The notes under the pieces are model-generated. The model searched no databases. It worked only from the letters and a program-made list of their open reading frames with translations, and was not told the origin of the DNA. From Theristus sp. LFF4_11 (taxonomy: Eukaryota > Nematoda > Chromadorea > Monhysterida > Xyalidae): a stretch of 64,000 nucleotides of DNA. Shown in pieces: positions 1-10,212 of the stretch. A program made the translations under genes and the position numbers. The stretch spans positions 1-64,000 of the forward strand of contig JASANC010005293.1 in NCBI GenBank assembly GCA_030248135.1. Direction: 5' to 3'. Numbering within the stretch: the first letter of the stretch is position 1; each line of letters opens with the position of its first letter.

Positions 1-1035
1 TGAGCGTGCGTTCATTTGCGTCCCGTTATTTCCGGCCCACGCATTTCCGGCCCAACATTTCCGGTCCACTCATTTCCGGCCCACTCATTTCCGGCCCACC
101 CATTACCGGCCCCGTTCATCTGCGTCCCACGCATTTCCGGCCCACTCATTTCCGGCCCACCCATTACCGGCCCAGCCCAATAATTTGCTTCCAGTGACTT
201 CAACCGCCACCCACTGCTATATTTCATTCTGAAACTCACATTGATTAGGCGGTTACACTTTGAACTTAGAGTTCGATTTTTTAATTCTTTTTTTCATTCG
301 GATTTTTTTCGTGATGCATCATAAAAAATGCAAAAACTAAGTTGATCATTTTCACCTTATCAAAAAGGCTTGGCTTAGGATTAGGATTAGGTTTAGGATT
401 AGGAATGATTAGCATTAGGAAACACGACCTGGTTGTGGATCCACATGTCCAAATTTGGTTAGAGGGGCAATTTTCATGAGTTTTTGCTAATTTTAAGAAT
501 TAAAATGATTGAATTTGGCTCTGTGTCCAGTGCTCGAACTCGAACTCAGCGCGTCAGTTCGGTTTGAAAAAGCTCCTATTTTTGTCGACCTATCAGACAT
601 ATTGTTGTTATTGAAATTGAATGTGCAAAATCAATCAGAACAAAGCAATAAATAAAAACACATCAACTGATTCATCGACGAAATTCAAACTGAAGCATTT
701 GTTCCAATGTCATGAACAAATAGAAGCGATACGAAAACGAAAACTGAAATAAAAAATTTAAGTATTTTTGTTAAAAGCATGTCGGTGAGTAGGGAGTACA
801 ATTTAGAGTGCGGTTTCAGTTTATTATTGTTGTCCGTGGCGAAATACAGCGCAGAAAGATGATTATTGGGCTGGGCCGGTAATGGGCGGGCCGGAAATGA
901 GTGGGCCGGAAATGAGTGGGCCGGAAATGTCGGGCCGGTAATGGGTGGGACGGTAATACGTGGGCCGGTAATGGGTGGGCCGGAAATGTCGGGACGCTAA
1001 TGCGTGGGCCGGAAATGCGTGGGCCGGAGTTGACC
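1..1035. mobile_element. Fold-back element with 15-bp GGCC-repeat arms (family 1)
   Basis: Positions about 20-190 are a degenerate tandem array of a 15-bp unit (GGCCCACTCATTTCC and variants with ATTACC). Positions about 865-1,035 are the same array in reverse complement (GGGCCGGAAATGAGT and variants). The roughly 670 bp between the arms is AT-rich and holds a short telomere-like tract (TTAGGATTAGG) near 375-410. Inverted arms made of short tandem repeats resemble Drosophila Foldback elements; membership of that class is inference. The left end may lie outside the window. There is no coding capacity beyond translations of the repeat. Confidence 0.6.
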
Positions 1036-1037
1036 CC

Positions 1038-1398
1038 GCACCGTTAAAATGTGTGGGTAAACCTTGTTAGCTATTATTGTGGATTTATTCAAACGTGTCC
1101 GGACTAACGTGACGTCATTTTATTTAAAAACGCCCGTTTGTCAAAGTACAGGCACTAAAATTTCAGTTTGGTGTGACTGATTCGACATTCACCATTTGTT
1201 TACGGGAAGAAATCGGCTAAACGGAAAGTCTGGTTTGCTGTGAACGACAAGCGCATGTTTTGCGGCACATGACGTCATTTCAGTGGGACACGTTTAAAAA
1301 AATAGGCCATACTTTCTTATCATGCCCATTCGCGAGAAAAAGCGGACAGCGGAGGCCGGCATAATATGGGTCATTGCTCGTTCGCACTAAAATTCCAA
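1038..1398 (+). repeat. Duplicate of the lectin upstream segment, with a MITE inserted
   Basis: The flanks 1,038-1,073 and about 1,310-1,398 match 9,764-9,890 in the same orientation almost base for base. The copy at 9.8 kb lacks the roughly 230 bp in between. One copy is therefore filled and the other is the empty site. The copy at 9.8 kb lies just upstream of the start codon of the lectin gene. Confidence 0.7.
1073..1308 (+). mobile_element. MITE with AAACGTGTCC inverted ends (copy 1)
   Basis: About 235 bp. The ends are inverted: CAAACGTGTCC near the left and GGACACGTTT near the right, each next to a TGACGTCATTT motif. A second copy lies reversed at about 20,815-21,052. Comparison with the empty site at 9,802 puts the boundaries within a few bases and fits a TA target duplication. 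Confidence 0.7.
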
Positions 1399-1754
1399 AA
1401 TAACTTTGCCTCGCTCTGTGAGTACAAAAGGAGCTGTAGAATTTTTTTGGCCGCACACAGGTGAATTTACAGGTATGCTGCAGGGTCCCGTGACACTCAC
1501 AGTCACCCCCCCCCCAAAACCGGGACCCCCGTCACCGTGTTAACTGTGTAATTTTGAAACTTCATGCTGTCGCGCTGCTTTCGTCTGTTAAAATGCGTGC
1601 GTGTCTGAGACTAAATACAAACTCAGGTGCATTTATTGTTGTTTCTCAGGACCTGTTTCGTGGAATGGACCTCACAGATATCGTTCAACATGGTGTTTTT
1701 GTTGTCATGACGTTTTAGAAAATCAAGCTGAATCTTTGCGAAACACCAACCACA

Positions 1755-1910
1755 GTCCAACTCTAAAATATAGGAAATCATCGTAATCGTTCATGATCCT
1801 GATGCATGCTTTCTGTGCAGAAATTGCTGTGGGGAGGAGTTTTATTTGCAAAGAAAGCATGCATCACCAACCAATCAGCTAATTCCCTATGAGTTAGAGT
1901 TTGACTGCAG
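1755..1910. mobile_element. Hairpin MITE (copy 1, diverged)
   Basis: One member of a palindromic family of 155-205 bp. Each half contains CAATCAGCTGATTGG, a CACGTGATGCATGC block and GCTTTCTGTGCAG, with ends near CTACAGTCGAACTC. Other copies are at 2,960-3,133, 20,738-20,815 (half), 23,035-23,236, 46,727-46,880, 49,895-50,045 and 51,347-51,532. The family is almost a perfect inverted repeat with no coding potential. Confidence 0.7.
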
Positions 1911-1964
1911 CACGCGAAAATTGCAGTTTCGCGTTTTTTTCTTGGCATGAATCCGATAAACCGC

Positions 1965-2412
1965 AAATTTAATACAACTACTTGTGGGCCACCCTGTATT
2001 GTACATAAACTAACGACAATAAACCAGTGCGTAGTAAAATATAAAATTGTCGTAGTTCGAAACATCTATCATCACCCTGATCGAGAACACGTTTTTGTAC
2101 CTTTGGAATGGTGGCGACGGAAATTGCAGAAAAGCAACCAGTAAAAGCAACACGGGATGACGATGACGATATTAAGTGCCTCCAACAAATAAAATTGTCC
2201 TTCTCTAAAAAGGTGTTATTTCTCAAATTTTTTTTCTTCGGTAACTAGAAAAACAATGTGTTTTCTTGGGCGAAACTTCTCCACTTTAAAGAAAACACGC
2301 ACACGGCTGCGACGGAATGCACGATGATGCACAAATGGTGGACTGATAACGCGCGCGTTAAACACGTTAAAACACGGTCATAAACGGACATTCATGAAGT
2401 ACAGGGTGATCC
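1965..2412 (+). repeat. Interspersed repeat of about 440 bp (copy 1)
   Basis: It matches 10,213-10,643 in the same orientation over essentially its whole length. Its edges carry GGCCACCCTGTA on the left and TACAGGGTGATCC on the right. These resemble mariner-type termini but face outward, so the sequence between them is not a simple TIR element. No coding function was recognised. Confidence 0.6.
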
Positions 2413-2627
2413 AATTCAATTGGATTGAACAGGGTGAAAATTGAATTTTCGAACCAAATACAGTAGCGCACGTTCACCACTCAGCGCTCAAAGAGATGCT
2501 TGCGTTTTTCCCTTTTCGTGTTAGTTTTCTAAACAGTACAAAAAATACCTCAAACGGTATTGATTCCACAAGCACAGAAAATCACTGTGTTAAAAACAGA
2601 TTGGAGTATATACCGCCGCTAACGAAT

Positions 2628-5600
2628 TTAGTTTATGACATTTGGTTCACAATCGGTTGTCTGACAGATCACGTGACGTTGTTCTCCACAATTTGCATCA
2701 TTGAGTCTAAGTTTGTTGTAAAGCCACAAATGGCCGCACCCTTCGCCTCTTCTGTCGTTGTTGTCTGGCTCACCCCATTCCCATACGTTGGAAGTGGCCG
2801 GAATCACGGTGCCTTCGATTGTGCGCCAGCCTTCACCCGGCTCCTTTGATCCCTCGGTTTGCTTTACTCCAACCCACCATTCGGTCTCCATTAATTGACT
2901 CTGTAAAGTATAAAAATGCTTTCCACTCTCAGTAAACTGTATTACCGGTTTAAAAACATCTACAGTCGAACTCAAAATTATAGACAATCAGCTGATTGGT
3001 TGGCGATCACGATATGCATGCTTTCTTGCAGGACAGACTCCGCCTCACACAGAAATGCTTGCACAGAAAGCATCCGTCAGGTAATCACCAACCAATTAGC
3101 TGATTGCCTATAATTTAGATTTCAAGTTGTAGCGTCGACTCCTTTGAGATCAACTGGAGTTTGGTTGAACGTTTGATTTAAAACTTTACTGCTTGAATAT
3201 AATTAAAACAGTGTTTTGAAGTTTTGCTTGAAATACATATCCTTTAATGCACGCAGATATTCCTCCTTTTATATGCGTCTCCCGCATTTTTAAATAATTA
3301 ATGCAAAAGGTTGCTTGCGTCAATTGTTTTTTTTTCTCTGCAAAAATTGTATACTGTACGTTCAGATACTCCTTGAGCAACCAGTTGCCTATTTCGTCGA
3401 GTGTCACAGCACTGGTCACGTTGGTAGCAAGCATCTTGCCCTCTGCTCGGCATTTGCTGTCTGCAGCTTCCCAGGTCATATATTCTTTGATCACGGTCAA
3501 ACAACTCGTTGGGTCAACTGAATATTCAAAGGAAATTTAGTTTAGGAAGATTACATTAGGACCAAAAAACAATTATTTTCCGCAGATTTTTCTGCAAAAA
3601 TCATTGAGCCTTTACAAGTCTTGGTCCTGGTGGTGGTGGTGGTGGTGGTGGTGGTGGTGGTGGTGGTGGTGGTGGTGGTAGTCGTCGTCGTCGTTGTCGT
3701 GGTCGTCGTCGTTGAACAGTTGCGTTCGTCCGTGTTGTCTGCGCAGTCGTTGCGGCCGTCACACCAACGGTGCACCGGCACACAATTTGAGAGGTCACAC
3801 TTGAAGTGGCCATCTTGGCAGACTACTAAAAATTACTTGACTACCTGCTTCTGTTTACAGTCAAACAACATACTTTTTTACCAGTTTTACATATTTTACA
3901 AACATAGTTTAAGGTTTTTACCCATAAACTTGAGGCCCGACTTTGCGGTGCCTCATATATTCCAGATTTATCGGATAGCGCATGTCGTCAACGCGAAAAT
4001 CAGAACGAAAACGAGCGCCTGCAGTGGCATTCAGTACAGATAATTCGAAAACGACAAAACAATCAAAAATAATGCCGAATAAAAATCCTGAAAACAAAAA
4101 CCCGGATACTGAATCTGCAAATGTGAATCAAACTTTATTGCGACTGGTTGATCTTGTGACAAAACTACTTGAAGAAATGAAGCAGCAGCGTGAAGAAAAT
4201 GCGACTTTGCTTCGGGAACTGAAAGAGTGGCAACAGAACTTGGGCAAAACTCCGGATGAATCGACAATCGACCCTTCGTACGGCCGGCCACCGGCGCATT
4301 TGGCTGCGCTGCCCCCTGACACTCAAGAATTCTTCAATATCGACCAAGCGGCTCGCCGTGACTTCGCGACACAGGATGAAGTGACGCAGCGGCAGAAAAA
4401 GAAAAACAATTGCGTCATTGAGAACCTGCAAGAAGAGCAGCCGCCGTTCACAGCAACTGAGGCAAGTCGCGGTGACCCGGAACTCAATCCGGAACTGGCG
4501 GCGGTCAGAGCTTTGGTGGTGCAGCTGGGCGGAGCGCCGACGTCGGTGCGCGAATGTTTTCGGATGGGCTCCGTTGCCACATTTGCTGACGCGACGCGTT
4601 CTGGTGGTCGCCGCACTCGACCTCGTCCGCTCAAGGTGTTGATTGACGATGAGGGGCGCACAAAGGAGCTGTTGATGGGCAAGGACGCAGCAGCGGCGCT
4701 GAACGCAGGACGATCACAGCAGACAGCTAAGTGCTTTGTTCGAGCGGATCTGACCCATGTTCAGCGGGTGATTGACTTTCGTGCTAGGGACGTGCTCCAT
4801 CATGTTCGTGAGCGATTCAGGGGGAGGGGTAGGACGTTTGTGCTGAGGGGATCCGGGACTGATGCGCACGCCATCTACGAGAGGGTGCCCAACAGTTCTG
4901 GATCCGGTTGGCGCATGCAGTTCTATTCTTTCCCCTTCGACATCGGTCTCACTGACAGGATGGATCGCGAGCTGTCACAATCTGGTCCAGTCCCCGATGG
5001 GCAGGGTTAGGTCCGCGGCTCTCTTGTTGGCGTGAATGGAAACAGACCGTTACTGGGAAGTGAAAATAAAAAAAATGTCTTTCTATTTCTGTAACGCAAG
5101 GTCGCTACTCTCTTCGGGTAGACGGGAGGCTTTGGAGTGGTTGACTGATATGGATAGCAAATCTACAATATACATCTTTGTGGAAACGTGGCTTGACTCA
5201 ACGGTTTCTGACGCAATTTTAAGTAAAAATGGAGATTTTCAAGTGTTTCGATTAGATCGGATGACGGGAACTCGAGGTGGTGGGATCTTATGTTTAGTGA
5301 TTAATGATCTTATGATTAATGCGACTTTGGATACAGCTAAAACTCACACGTGTGCAGATTTTGAATTTCTCAGTCTTAAATTTTTTATCAATAAGAAGTG
5401 CTTTAGCTTGGGAATAATGTATCGTCCACCACGATTGATTACTTTGGGGGGAAATTCCTGGAACCTGTTCTTGGAGACACTCCGAATTCAGTCTGAAGTT
5501 GGTTTAGGAGCGTTTATTTTCGGGGACTTTAATTTTCCCGATGTGTTTTGGGATACCAATTTGAGAACAAACATTTCTAAGGTTAGTCGAGAATTTGTGA

Positions 5601-8600
5601 ACTTTATGGCAGACTTAGGGTTAGAGCAAGTAGTAGATAAACCGACGAGAGGACGAAACTTTTTGGATCTCGTTTTTCTGTCGTCGAAATGTTTTGTGGA
5701 CCATTTGGAGTTGGCAAGCCCCTTTGGACCGGATGATTCGTTCAGCGACCATCTATCTATTAGACTCATTTCTGCAGTCACTATTTGTCCGAGTAAGAAG
5801 TCCCATATGACACGATTTCGGGACTTCAAAAAAACCAACTGGGATGATTTGCGTCATTTCCTGACGTCGCAATTTTCACCAGATCCGCAAAATGAGCAAG
5901 GCAAAAATGTACTGGGTAGTTGGTCCCTGTTTTTCAGTAACTGTCCGGATGCAACTTCCATGTGCTGGAAGTTCGAAGAAACTTGTCGTTTCCTCATACG
6001 CTCTTTTGTTCCAATCGCTAGAATATCTAATCGATCAGGCAGACAGCAAACCTGGAGCCCAGCTCTTCAACGGATCCTGAATACTCAGATGAGATTAAAA
6101 AAACGATTTAAAAACCCTTCCAAAAGAAATATAAACCAGTTCTTGTCACTCAGAGCTGTAAATAAGTTGATTAACAAACGAAGACGCCGCGAAGCATATC
6201 TGGCTGAAAAATCTGCACTATCGAGCCCCGACCCAAAAAAAATTTGGACTTACGTAAAGAGTAAGTTCTCTGACAATAACACTCTTCCAGTGTTAATGGA
6301 CAAGAACGGAACGCATTTGTTTACAGATAAGGAGAAGGCTGATGGTTTCAGTGAGTTTTTTAGCTCGATTTTTGAAGAGAGGGAGACTCACGATAACACC
6401 CGATTGGATAGTGTTGCCACGCGTAGCACACTTAGTCAGTTTACCGAAAGGGAGGTCTTCAATTCACTTAGACGACTAAAGAATAAATCATCAGTTGGTC
6501 CAGACGCAATCCCAGGTATCTTCTTGAAACAATTGGCTGTTTTTTTGGCCGAGCCTTTAGCTTCGATATTCAATGCGTCGCTCTTCTTGTCGGATGTTCC
6601 GCCTAATTGGAGATCCGCGATCGTTCAACCAATTCCCAAAAAGGGACGTAGTCCAAACCTCGTGGATTACCGCCCTGTGTCATTGACATCCAATTTGTGC
6701 AAAATCTTCGAGGGCTTATTGAAGGATAGAAGCTTAAAATTTTGTGTTGAAAATTCGGTACTGTCGCCATTTCAGTTCGGCTTTCTCCCGGGGCGTAGCG
6801 TTGAAATGCAGCTATTATGCTGCTTGAATGATTGGACACGCAGTTGGGATTGTAATTATCCAGTTGATGTCATTTATCTAGATATTTCTAAAGCTTTCGA
6901 CACAGTGAATCACAAAATTCTCCTAGAGAAACTGGGCACCTTTGGATTTGATGAAGCTTTGATCCAATGGGTTGGCGCTTACCTCTGCGAGCGTTCACAA
7001 ACAGTTAAGGTAGGTGGAATGCGGTCAAAATCGTGTTGGGTGACTTCAGGAGTTCCTCAGGGTTCAGTCTTGGGACCTATTCTTTTTGCGCTATTCATAA
7101 ATGACCTCCCATCAGTGATAAAACACAGTAAGATGTTTATCTACGCTGACGACGTTAAGCTATATAAAGAAGTGTCGTCTAACTACGACCGCTCCCTACT
7201 TCAGGAGGACATAGATGCTATAAATGATTGGATGCAAAGCAACAAGCTCAAACTCTCTGTAAACAAAACTGTTTGCTTGCATATTCAATCGCGTCTCAAC
7301 CCTGGTTTCAAATACTACATAGATGAGAACGAAATTGAGCATCAATCAACGGTCAGAGACTTGGGAGTCATCATGGACAGTAATTTAACTTTTAAAGAAC
7401 ACATTACAAGGGTTGTAGCTAAATCACGAAGTGGTTGTGGGTTGATGTCTAGATGTCTCAGAGTAAAAACCCAAAATCTTCAGCTGAAACTGTTTAAAAC
7501 AGTGATTGTTCCAAGATTAACTTTTTGCCCCAGCGTCTGGTCGCCGTCGTTGATAGGGGACTGCAGAAGATTAGAATCCGTTCAACGAAGTTTCACCAAA
7601 TACGTTCAAGGAGTTGATTTAGGTGATAGTTACCAGAAAAGAATGGACGACCTCCAGCTTCTGCCGCTTTTCGTCCAGCGCATAATTTCAGATTTAGTTT
7701 TAGTTTATAAGGTTCTCACACATAAATGCCATATCCCCGAGTCTGTGGAGTTCTTTCAAGTTCATAAAGGAGAAATTGGCACCAGGGGTCACTCTCTTAG
7801 GTTGAAGGTTCCGATGGTAAATACGTCCATCCGCAAAAATTTCTGGGGAACGAGAATTGTTGTTCTCTGGAATTCATTGAGTCAAGCTACGGTTGCCTCC
7901 ACTTCAGTCACTACTTTCAGAAAATCTCTGTTGCTGAGAGACCGTGACCTTGTGTTGAAATTCGCTCAAACAAAATACTCGACAATTTTGACATAAATCT
8001 ACAGGAGAGTCCGCTTCCTTCCCGAAAACTTCCGCTTTAAAGGGATGCGTCTTTCATTCGCGTCAATCTCAGTCTCAAATCAATTCATTTTAATTTTTTG
8101 TATTGGAGTTCCGCCGGCTTGACCCTGTCTGTCCAAATGCTTCTCGCTTCTCACGAACTTTTAATGTAAATTACAAATTCTCTTGCCAACCTCTCTCGTC
8201 AACATCTTCCATCAATCACAAAATTAAGTCTATAGTATCTAATTTTCCATCTCGATAGTTCCAGACAACTTGCCCCAAACGGTCGAGATTGTGACAGCCG
8301 CTTACTTGATTTTGCTTCATTTGTGTGCTCGTGCCCGTCAGTGATTCGCTTTGTGTGCGTGTGCTGCGACAGCTATGGTGTGGTTATTCGTGACTTCATA
8401 CGATGTGGTTTTTCGTGAAACAGCGATTCGACGGACTCGTAATTTACCAACCAAATTTATTTTGTCTTAGTTTTTTATCAACAGTTTCAGTTTCAGTCTG
8501 ACTGTCAGAGTCGGTTTGTTTTGTTTTGTAGTGTCGTGTCTCGACTGTGTTGTAGTGTTCGAGTGTTTGTTTCGGTTGACTTTTTCTCAGTTGTGTTGAC

Positions 8601-9742
8601 ATTTCACTTAAAAACCGCACATTTTCATGTCATTTTCTTTTGATTCCACTTACTTTGAGGCATTCTGTTGTTTTGAGGCGTTTTGTTAGGCTCAAATTGA
8701 TCACATAGTTGCTTTCTTTTGATATGCTGTCAGGGATAATTGCGAATCATAAAGAGAAATAAAGAACAAGAACAAGAACAAGAACAACATTTTGCACTCT
8801 CTTTTGCTCTAAACCATGGCTTAATTCGGGAGTTTGGCTTCACTGTTTTTACACCACCACCTCGTCACATCTTCACAGAACATACTTCGAATTCAGCAGT
8901 TTAAACGAGTTGGTATCTTAAGGCTACACAGATTTTTAAACAATTGCACAGAAATCAAATGATCAGGCAGATACTTGGTCAAATTGAGCTGGAAAATCAA
9001 ACGCATATCAAAATTGTCAAGCGCACTTCAACATGCACACGACGTGACATTGCCCGTTTGCGTGCTTTAATAATGCGAAATGCTCAAACACCGGTATGCA
9101 TATGTGTTCAGACAGTGTGAATTGGTTCAGCCTTTGGACCAGCACATTTTGTGCCTATTGTTTTTGTTTTGTTTTGTGCGCTGCAGACTGACACTGCAAG
9201 TGCTGGGCAAGGTTTTTGCGGCTTCGCTATGTACGCAAAGACCGCGGCGACTCGGGCTCGACCGTTTGGCAAGTCGCTTACCGCACAGTCTGAAGAATTC
9301 TGCATTCCCCAGAAGAATGATCATGGCAGCGCAAAAGATCACTGTTACCATTTGCAGTGGTTCTCAGTGCGCTCGTCACGGTGGTCGTTGCTGACGGGGG
9401 CGGGGTGCTGCCCGGATTTGGTGAGGTACGGGCAAAGCTGGTGGTGGGAATGATGGCACTAAAATTAACACGTGGACGCAGATGCTGCATGCGTTCAAAA
9501 TGCAGACTGAGGTAAAATGGCAGTTTTGGAAAAAAACGTAAAATCTCGCACATAACCCCGCCGCGACTTATAACAACGTTTTTTTCTCACGTGTGAAAAA
9601 TGGTGGTGCCTTCTTCCGATTTCATGAACATCACCAGCACAACGACAATGGCAATGAGTGACATCACAGTCAGTGCAAAAAACGATGCACTGATTATGGC
9701 GATTTTCATGCGTTGTCGGCGTCTCTGTTTTGGGGAGTGCAT
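2628..9742 (-). CDS. Type II transmembrane C-type lectin with LDLa domain
   Basis: Five phase-consistent exons: 9,742-9,591, 9,506-9,349, 3,822-3,616, 3,517-3,360 and 2,900-2,628, giving 315 residues. Exon 1 encodes a short basic cytoplasmic tail (KQRRRQR) and a hydrophobic signal-anchor at about residues 14-38. Exon 3 encodes a complete six-cysteine LDL-receptor class A domain, including WCDGRNDCADNTDERNC. It runs on into a threonine tract coded largely by an (ACC)n repeat, a mucin-like stalk. Exons 4 and 5 form a C-type lectin domain with the expected cysteines (SKC, GCGHLW, NDANC, HVIC), an EPD in the ligand/calcium loop, and LND where WND is usual. The ectodomain probably recognises extracellular glycans or proteins; ligand and role are unknown. 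CACATTTTAACAG just upstream of the start codon could be a 3' splice site for a 5' leader exon. Intron 2 (5.5 kb) holds an antisense retrotransposon, and intron 4 holds a hairpin MITE. Confidence 0.85.
2960..3133. mobile_element. Hairpin MITE (copy 2), in lectin intron 4
   Basis: An inverted repeat of about 174 bp. The left end is CTACAGTCGAACTC and the right end is its imperfect complement. It contains the family blocks CAATCAGCTGATTGG and GCATGCTTTCT. It lies wholly between exons 4 and 5 of the lectin gene. Confidence 0.75.
3239..3300 (-). repeat. Solo terminus of the palindromic P element
   Basis: About 60 bp ending CGCATTTTTAAATAAT, matching the outer ends of the P elements at 16,979-18,012 and 35,527-36,326. 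No partner terminus is visible nearby, so it is a truncated or solo end. It lies in lectin intron 4. Confidence 0.6.
3629..3680 (+). repeat. (GGT)n microsatellite coding for threonine on the minus strand
   Basis: About 17 uninterrupted GGT units, read as ACC (Thr) in exon 3 of the lectin gene. They are followed by imperfect GTC/GTT units that also give Thr. Stalk length is therefore set by a coding microsatellite. Confidence 0.85.
3982..5010 (+). CDS. Retrotransposon ORF1 protein (nucleic-acid-binding, coiled coil)
   Basis: 342 residues. The N-terminus is basic and low complexity. Residues about 48-85 form a leucine-rich predicted coiled coil (LLRLVDLVTKLLEEMKQQ). The C-terminal half has the pattern of non-LTR ORF1 proteins with an RRM-like fold: an NNCVIENL strand, RPLKVLIDD, and FVRADLTHVQR. 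No CCHC zinc knuckle is seen. Proteins of this class bind element RNA and assemble it with the ORF2 product. ORF1 is read in a different frame from ORF2, so ORF2 probably depends on reinitiation or a separate start 25 bp downstream. Confidence 0.8.
   Translation: MSSTRKSERKRAPAVAFSTDNSKTTKQSKIMPNKNPENKNPDTESANVNQTLLRLVDLVTKLLEEMKQQREENATLLRELKEWQQNLGKTPDESTIDPSYGRPPAHLAALPPDTQEFFNIDQAARRDFATQDEVTQRQKKKNNCVIENLQEEQPPFTATEASRGDPELNPELAAVRALVVQLGGAPTSVRECFRMGSVATFADATRSGGRRTRPRPLKVLIDDEGRTKELLMGKDAAAALNAGRSQQTAKCFVRADLTHVQRVIDFRARDVLHHVRERFRGRGRTFVLRGSGTDAHAIYERVPNSSGSGWRMQFYSFPFDIGLTDRMDRELSQSGPVPDGQG
5036..7996 (+). CDS. Retrotransposon ORF2: endonuclease-reverse transcriptase
   Basis: 986 residues, apparently intact. 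The N-terminal endonuclease/exonuclease/phosphatase domain (about residues 10-240) has CNARSL, VETWL, a glycine-rich RGGG turn, FGDFNFPD and the catalytic SDH. The reverse transcriptase (about residues 460-760) has SSVGPDAIPG, IPKKG, DYRPVSLTS, FGFLPGRS, YLDISKAFDTVNH, SGVPQGSVLGP and the catalytic FIYADDVKLY. The thumb and C-terminal part include LGVIMDSNLTF and VWSP. The product nicks target DNA and primes cDNA synthesis on the element RNA. No stop or frameshift interrupts it, so the copy is recent or still competent. There is no RNase H domain. Confidence 0.92.
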   Translation: METDRYWEVKIKKMSFYFCNARSLLSSGRREALEWLTDMDSKSTIYIFVETWLDSTVSDAILSKNGDFQVFRLDRMTGTRGGGILCLVINDLMINATLDTAKTHTCADFEFLSLKFFINKKCFSLGIMYRPPRLITLGGNSWNLFLETLRIQSEVGLGAFIFGDFNFPDVFWDTNLRTNISKVSREFVNFMADLGLEQVVDKPTRGRNFLDLVFLSSKCFVDHLELASPFGPDDSFSDHLSIRLISAVTICPSKKSHMTRFRDFKKTNWDDLRHFLTSQFSPDPQNEQGKNVLGSWSLFFSNCPDATSMCWKFEETCRFLIRSFVPIARISNRSGRQQTWSPALQRILNTQMRLKKRFKNPSKRNINQFLSLRAVNKLINKRRRREAYLAEKSALSSPDPKKIWTYVKSKFSDNNTLPVLMDKNGTHLFTDKEKADGFSEFFSSIFEERETHDNTRLDSVATRSTLSQFTEREVFNSLRRLKNKSSVGPDAIPGIFLKQLAVFLAEPLASIFNASLFLSDVPPNWRSAIVQPIPKKGRSPNLVDYRPVSLTSNLCKIFEGLLKDRSLKFCVENSVLSPFQFGFLPGRSVEMQLLCCLNDWTRSWDCNYPVDVIYLDISKAFDTVNHKILLEKLGTFGFDEALIQWVGAYLCERSQTVKVGGMRSKSCWVTSGVPQGSVLGPILFALFINDLPSVIKHSKMFIYADDVKLYKEVSSNYDRSLLQEDIDAINDWMQSNKLKLSVNKTVCLHIQSRLNPGFKYYIDENEIEHQSTVRDLGVIMDSNLTFKEHITRVVAKSRSGCGLMSRCLRVKTQNLQLKLFKTVIVPRLTFCPSVWSPSLIGDCRRLESVQRSFTKYVQGVDLGDSYQKRMDDLQLLPLFVQRIISDLVLVYKVLTHKCHIPESVEFFQVHKGEIGTRGHSLRLKVPMVNTSIRKNFWGTRIVVLWNSLSQATVASTSVTTFRKSLLLRDRDLVLKFAQTKYSTILT

Positions 9743-9763
9743 CGTTGTTGTTTTCCAAACGAG

Positions 9764-9890
9764 CACCTGTTAAAATGTGTGGGTAAACCTTGTTAGCTAA
9801 TACTTTGTTATCATGCCCATTCGCGAGGGAAGCGGACAGCGGAGGCCGGCATAATATGGGTCATTGCTCGTTCGCACTAAAATTCCAAAG
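9764..9890 (+). repeat. Empty-site copy of the 1,038-1,398 segment, upstream of the lectin gene
   Basis: 127 bp matching the flanks of the MITE at 1,073-1,308, but uninterrupted. On the minus strand it lies 22-150 bp upstream of the lectin start codon, where a promoter, 5' UTR or leader intron would be expected. Confidence 0.65.
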
Positions 9891-10212
9891 CCTCACAGCT
9901 GAAAACTGAACGCGCTGTTTCGCACCCGAACGTGGTCCGAATAAGAATTGAATTTATTTCATTCGTGAAACAAATTCGTGACTAGTTTAGTTTTTCATTT
10001 TCTCGTACAAAACTGCCGTCTGATTGCGTTAAGTTTTGCTGCGTTCAAAGTGCCGCGCAGTCGTGAAACATTTTCTTTATCTGTGCCTCCAAATTCATAT
10101 TACACGACACATTCAGTGAAAAAAGCTGATGCATTGTAAGTTTTAAGTTTTCTAATTGATTTTTGTTGAAATTTTAAAAATAAATTGCTTAAACGGCTAC
10201 CGAGCTACGGCC

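Larger units (their letters stand above)
3840..8789 (+). mobile_element. Complete two-ORF non-LTR retrotransposon (CR1/Jockey-like)
   Basis: ORF1 (3,982-5,010) and ORF2 (5,036-7,996) are both open and separated by 25 bp. A 3' UTR of about 790 bp follows. An AATAAA at about 8,757 runs directly into a short AAGAAC repeat tail ending near 8,789. Intact ORFs and a short repeat tail instead of poly(A) are typical of CR1/Jockey-type elements; the clade is inferred from motifs. The 5' boundary is uncertain (between about 3,830 and 3,981), and I could not fix a target duplication. The element lies inside intron 2 of the lectin gene, antisense to it. Confidence 0.8.

Noticed and set aside
1965..2412. 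Mariner-type element defined by GGCCACCCTGTA and TACAGGGTGATCC
   Set aside because: The terminal-like motifs face outward relative to the repeat, and no TA-flanked inward pair can be drawn.
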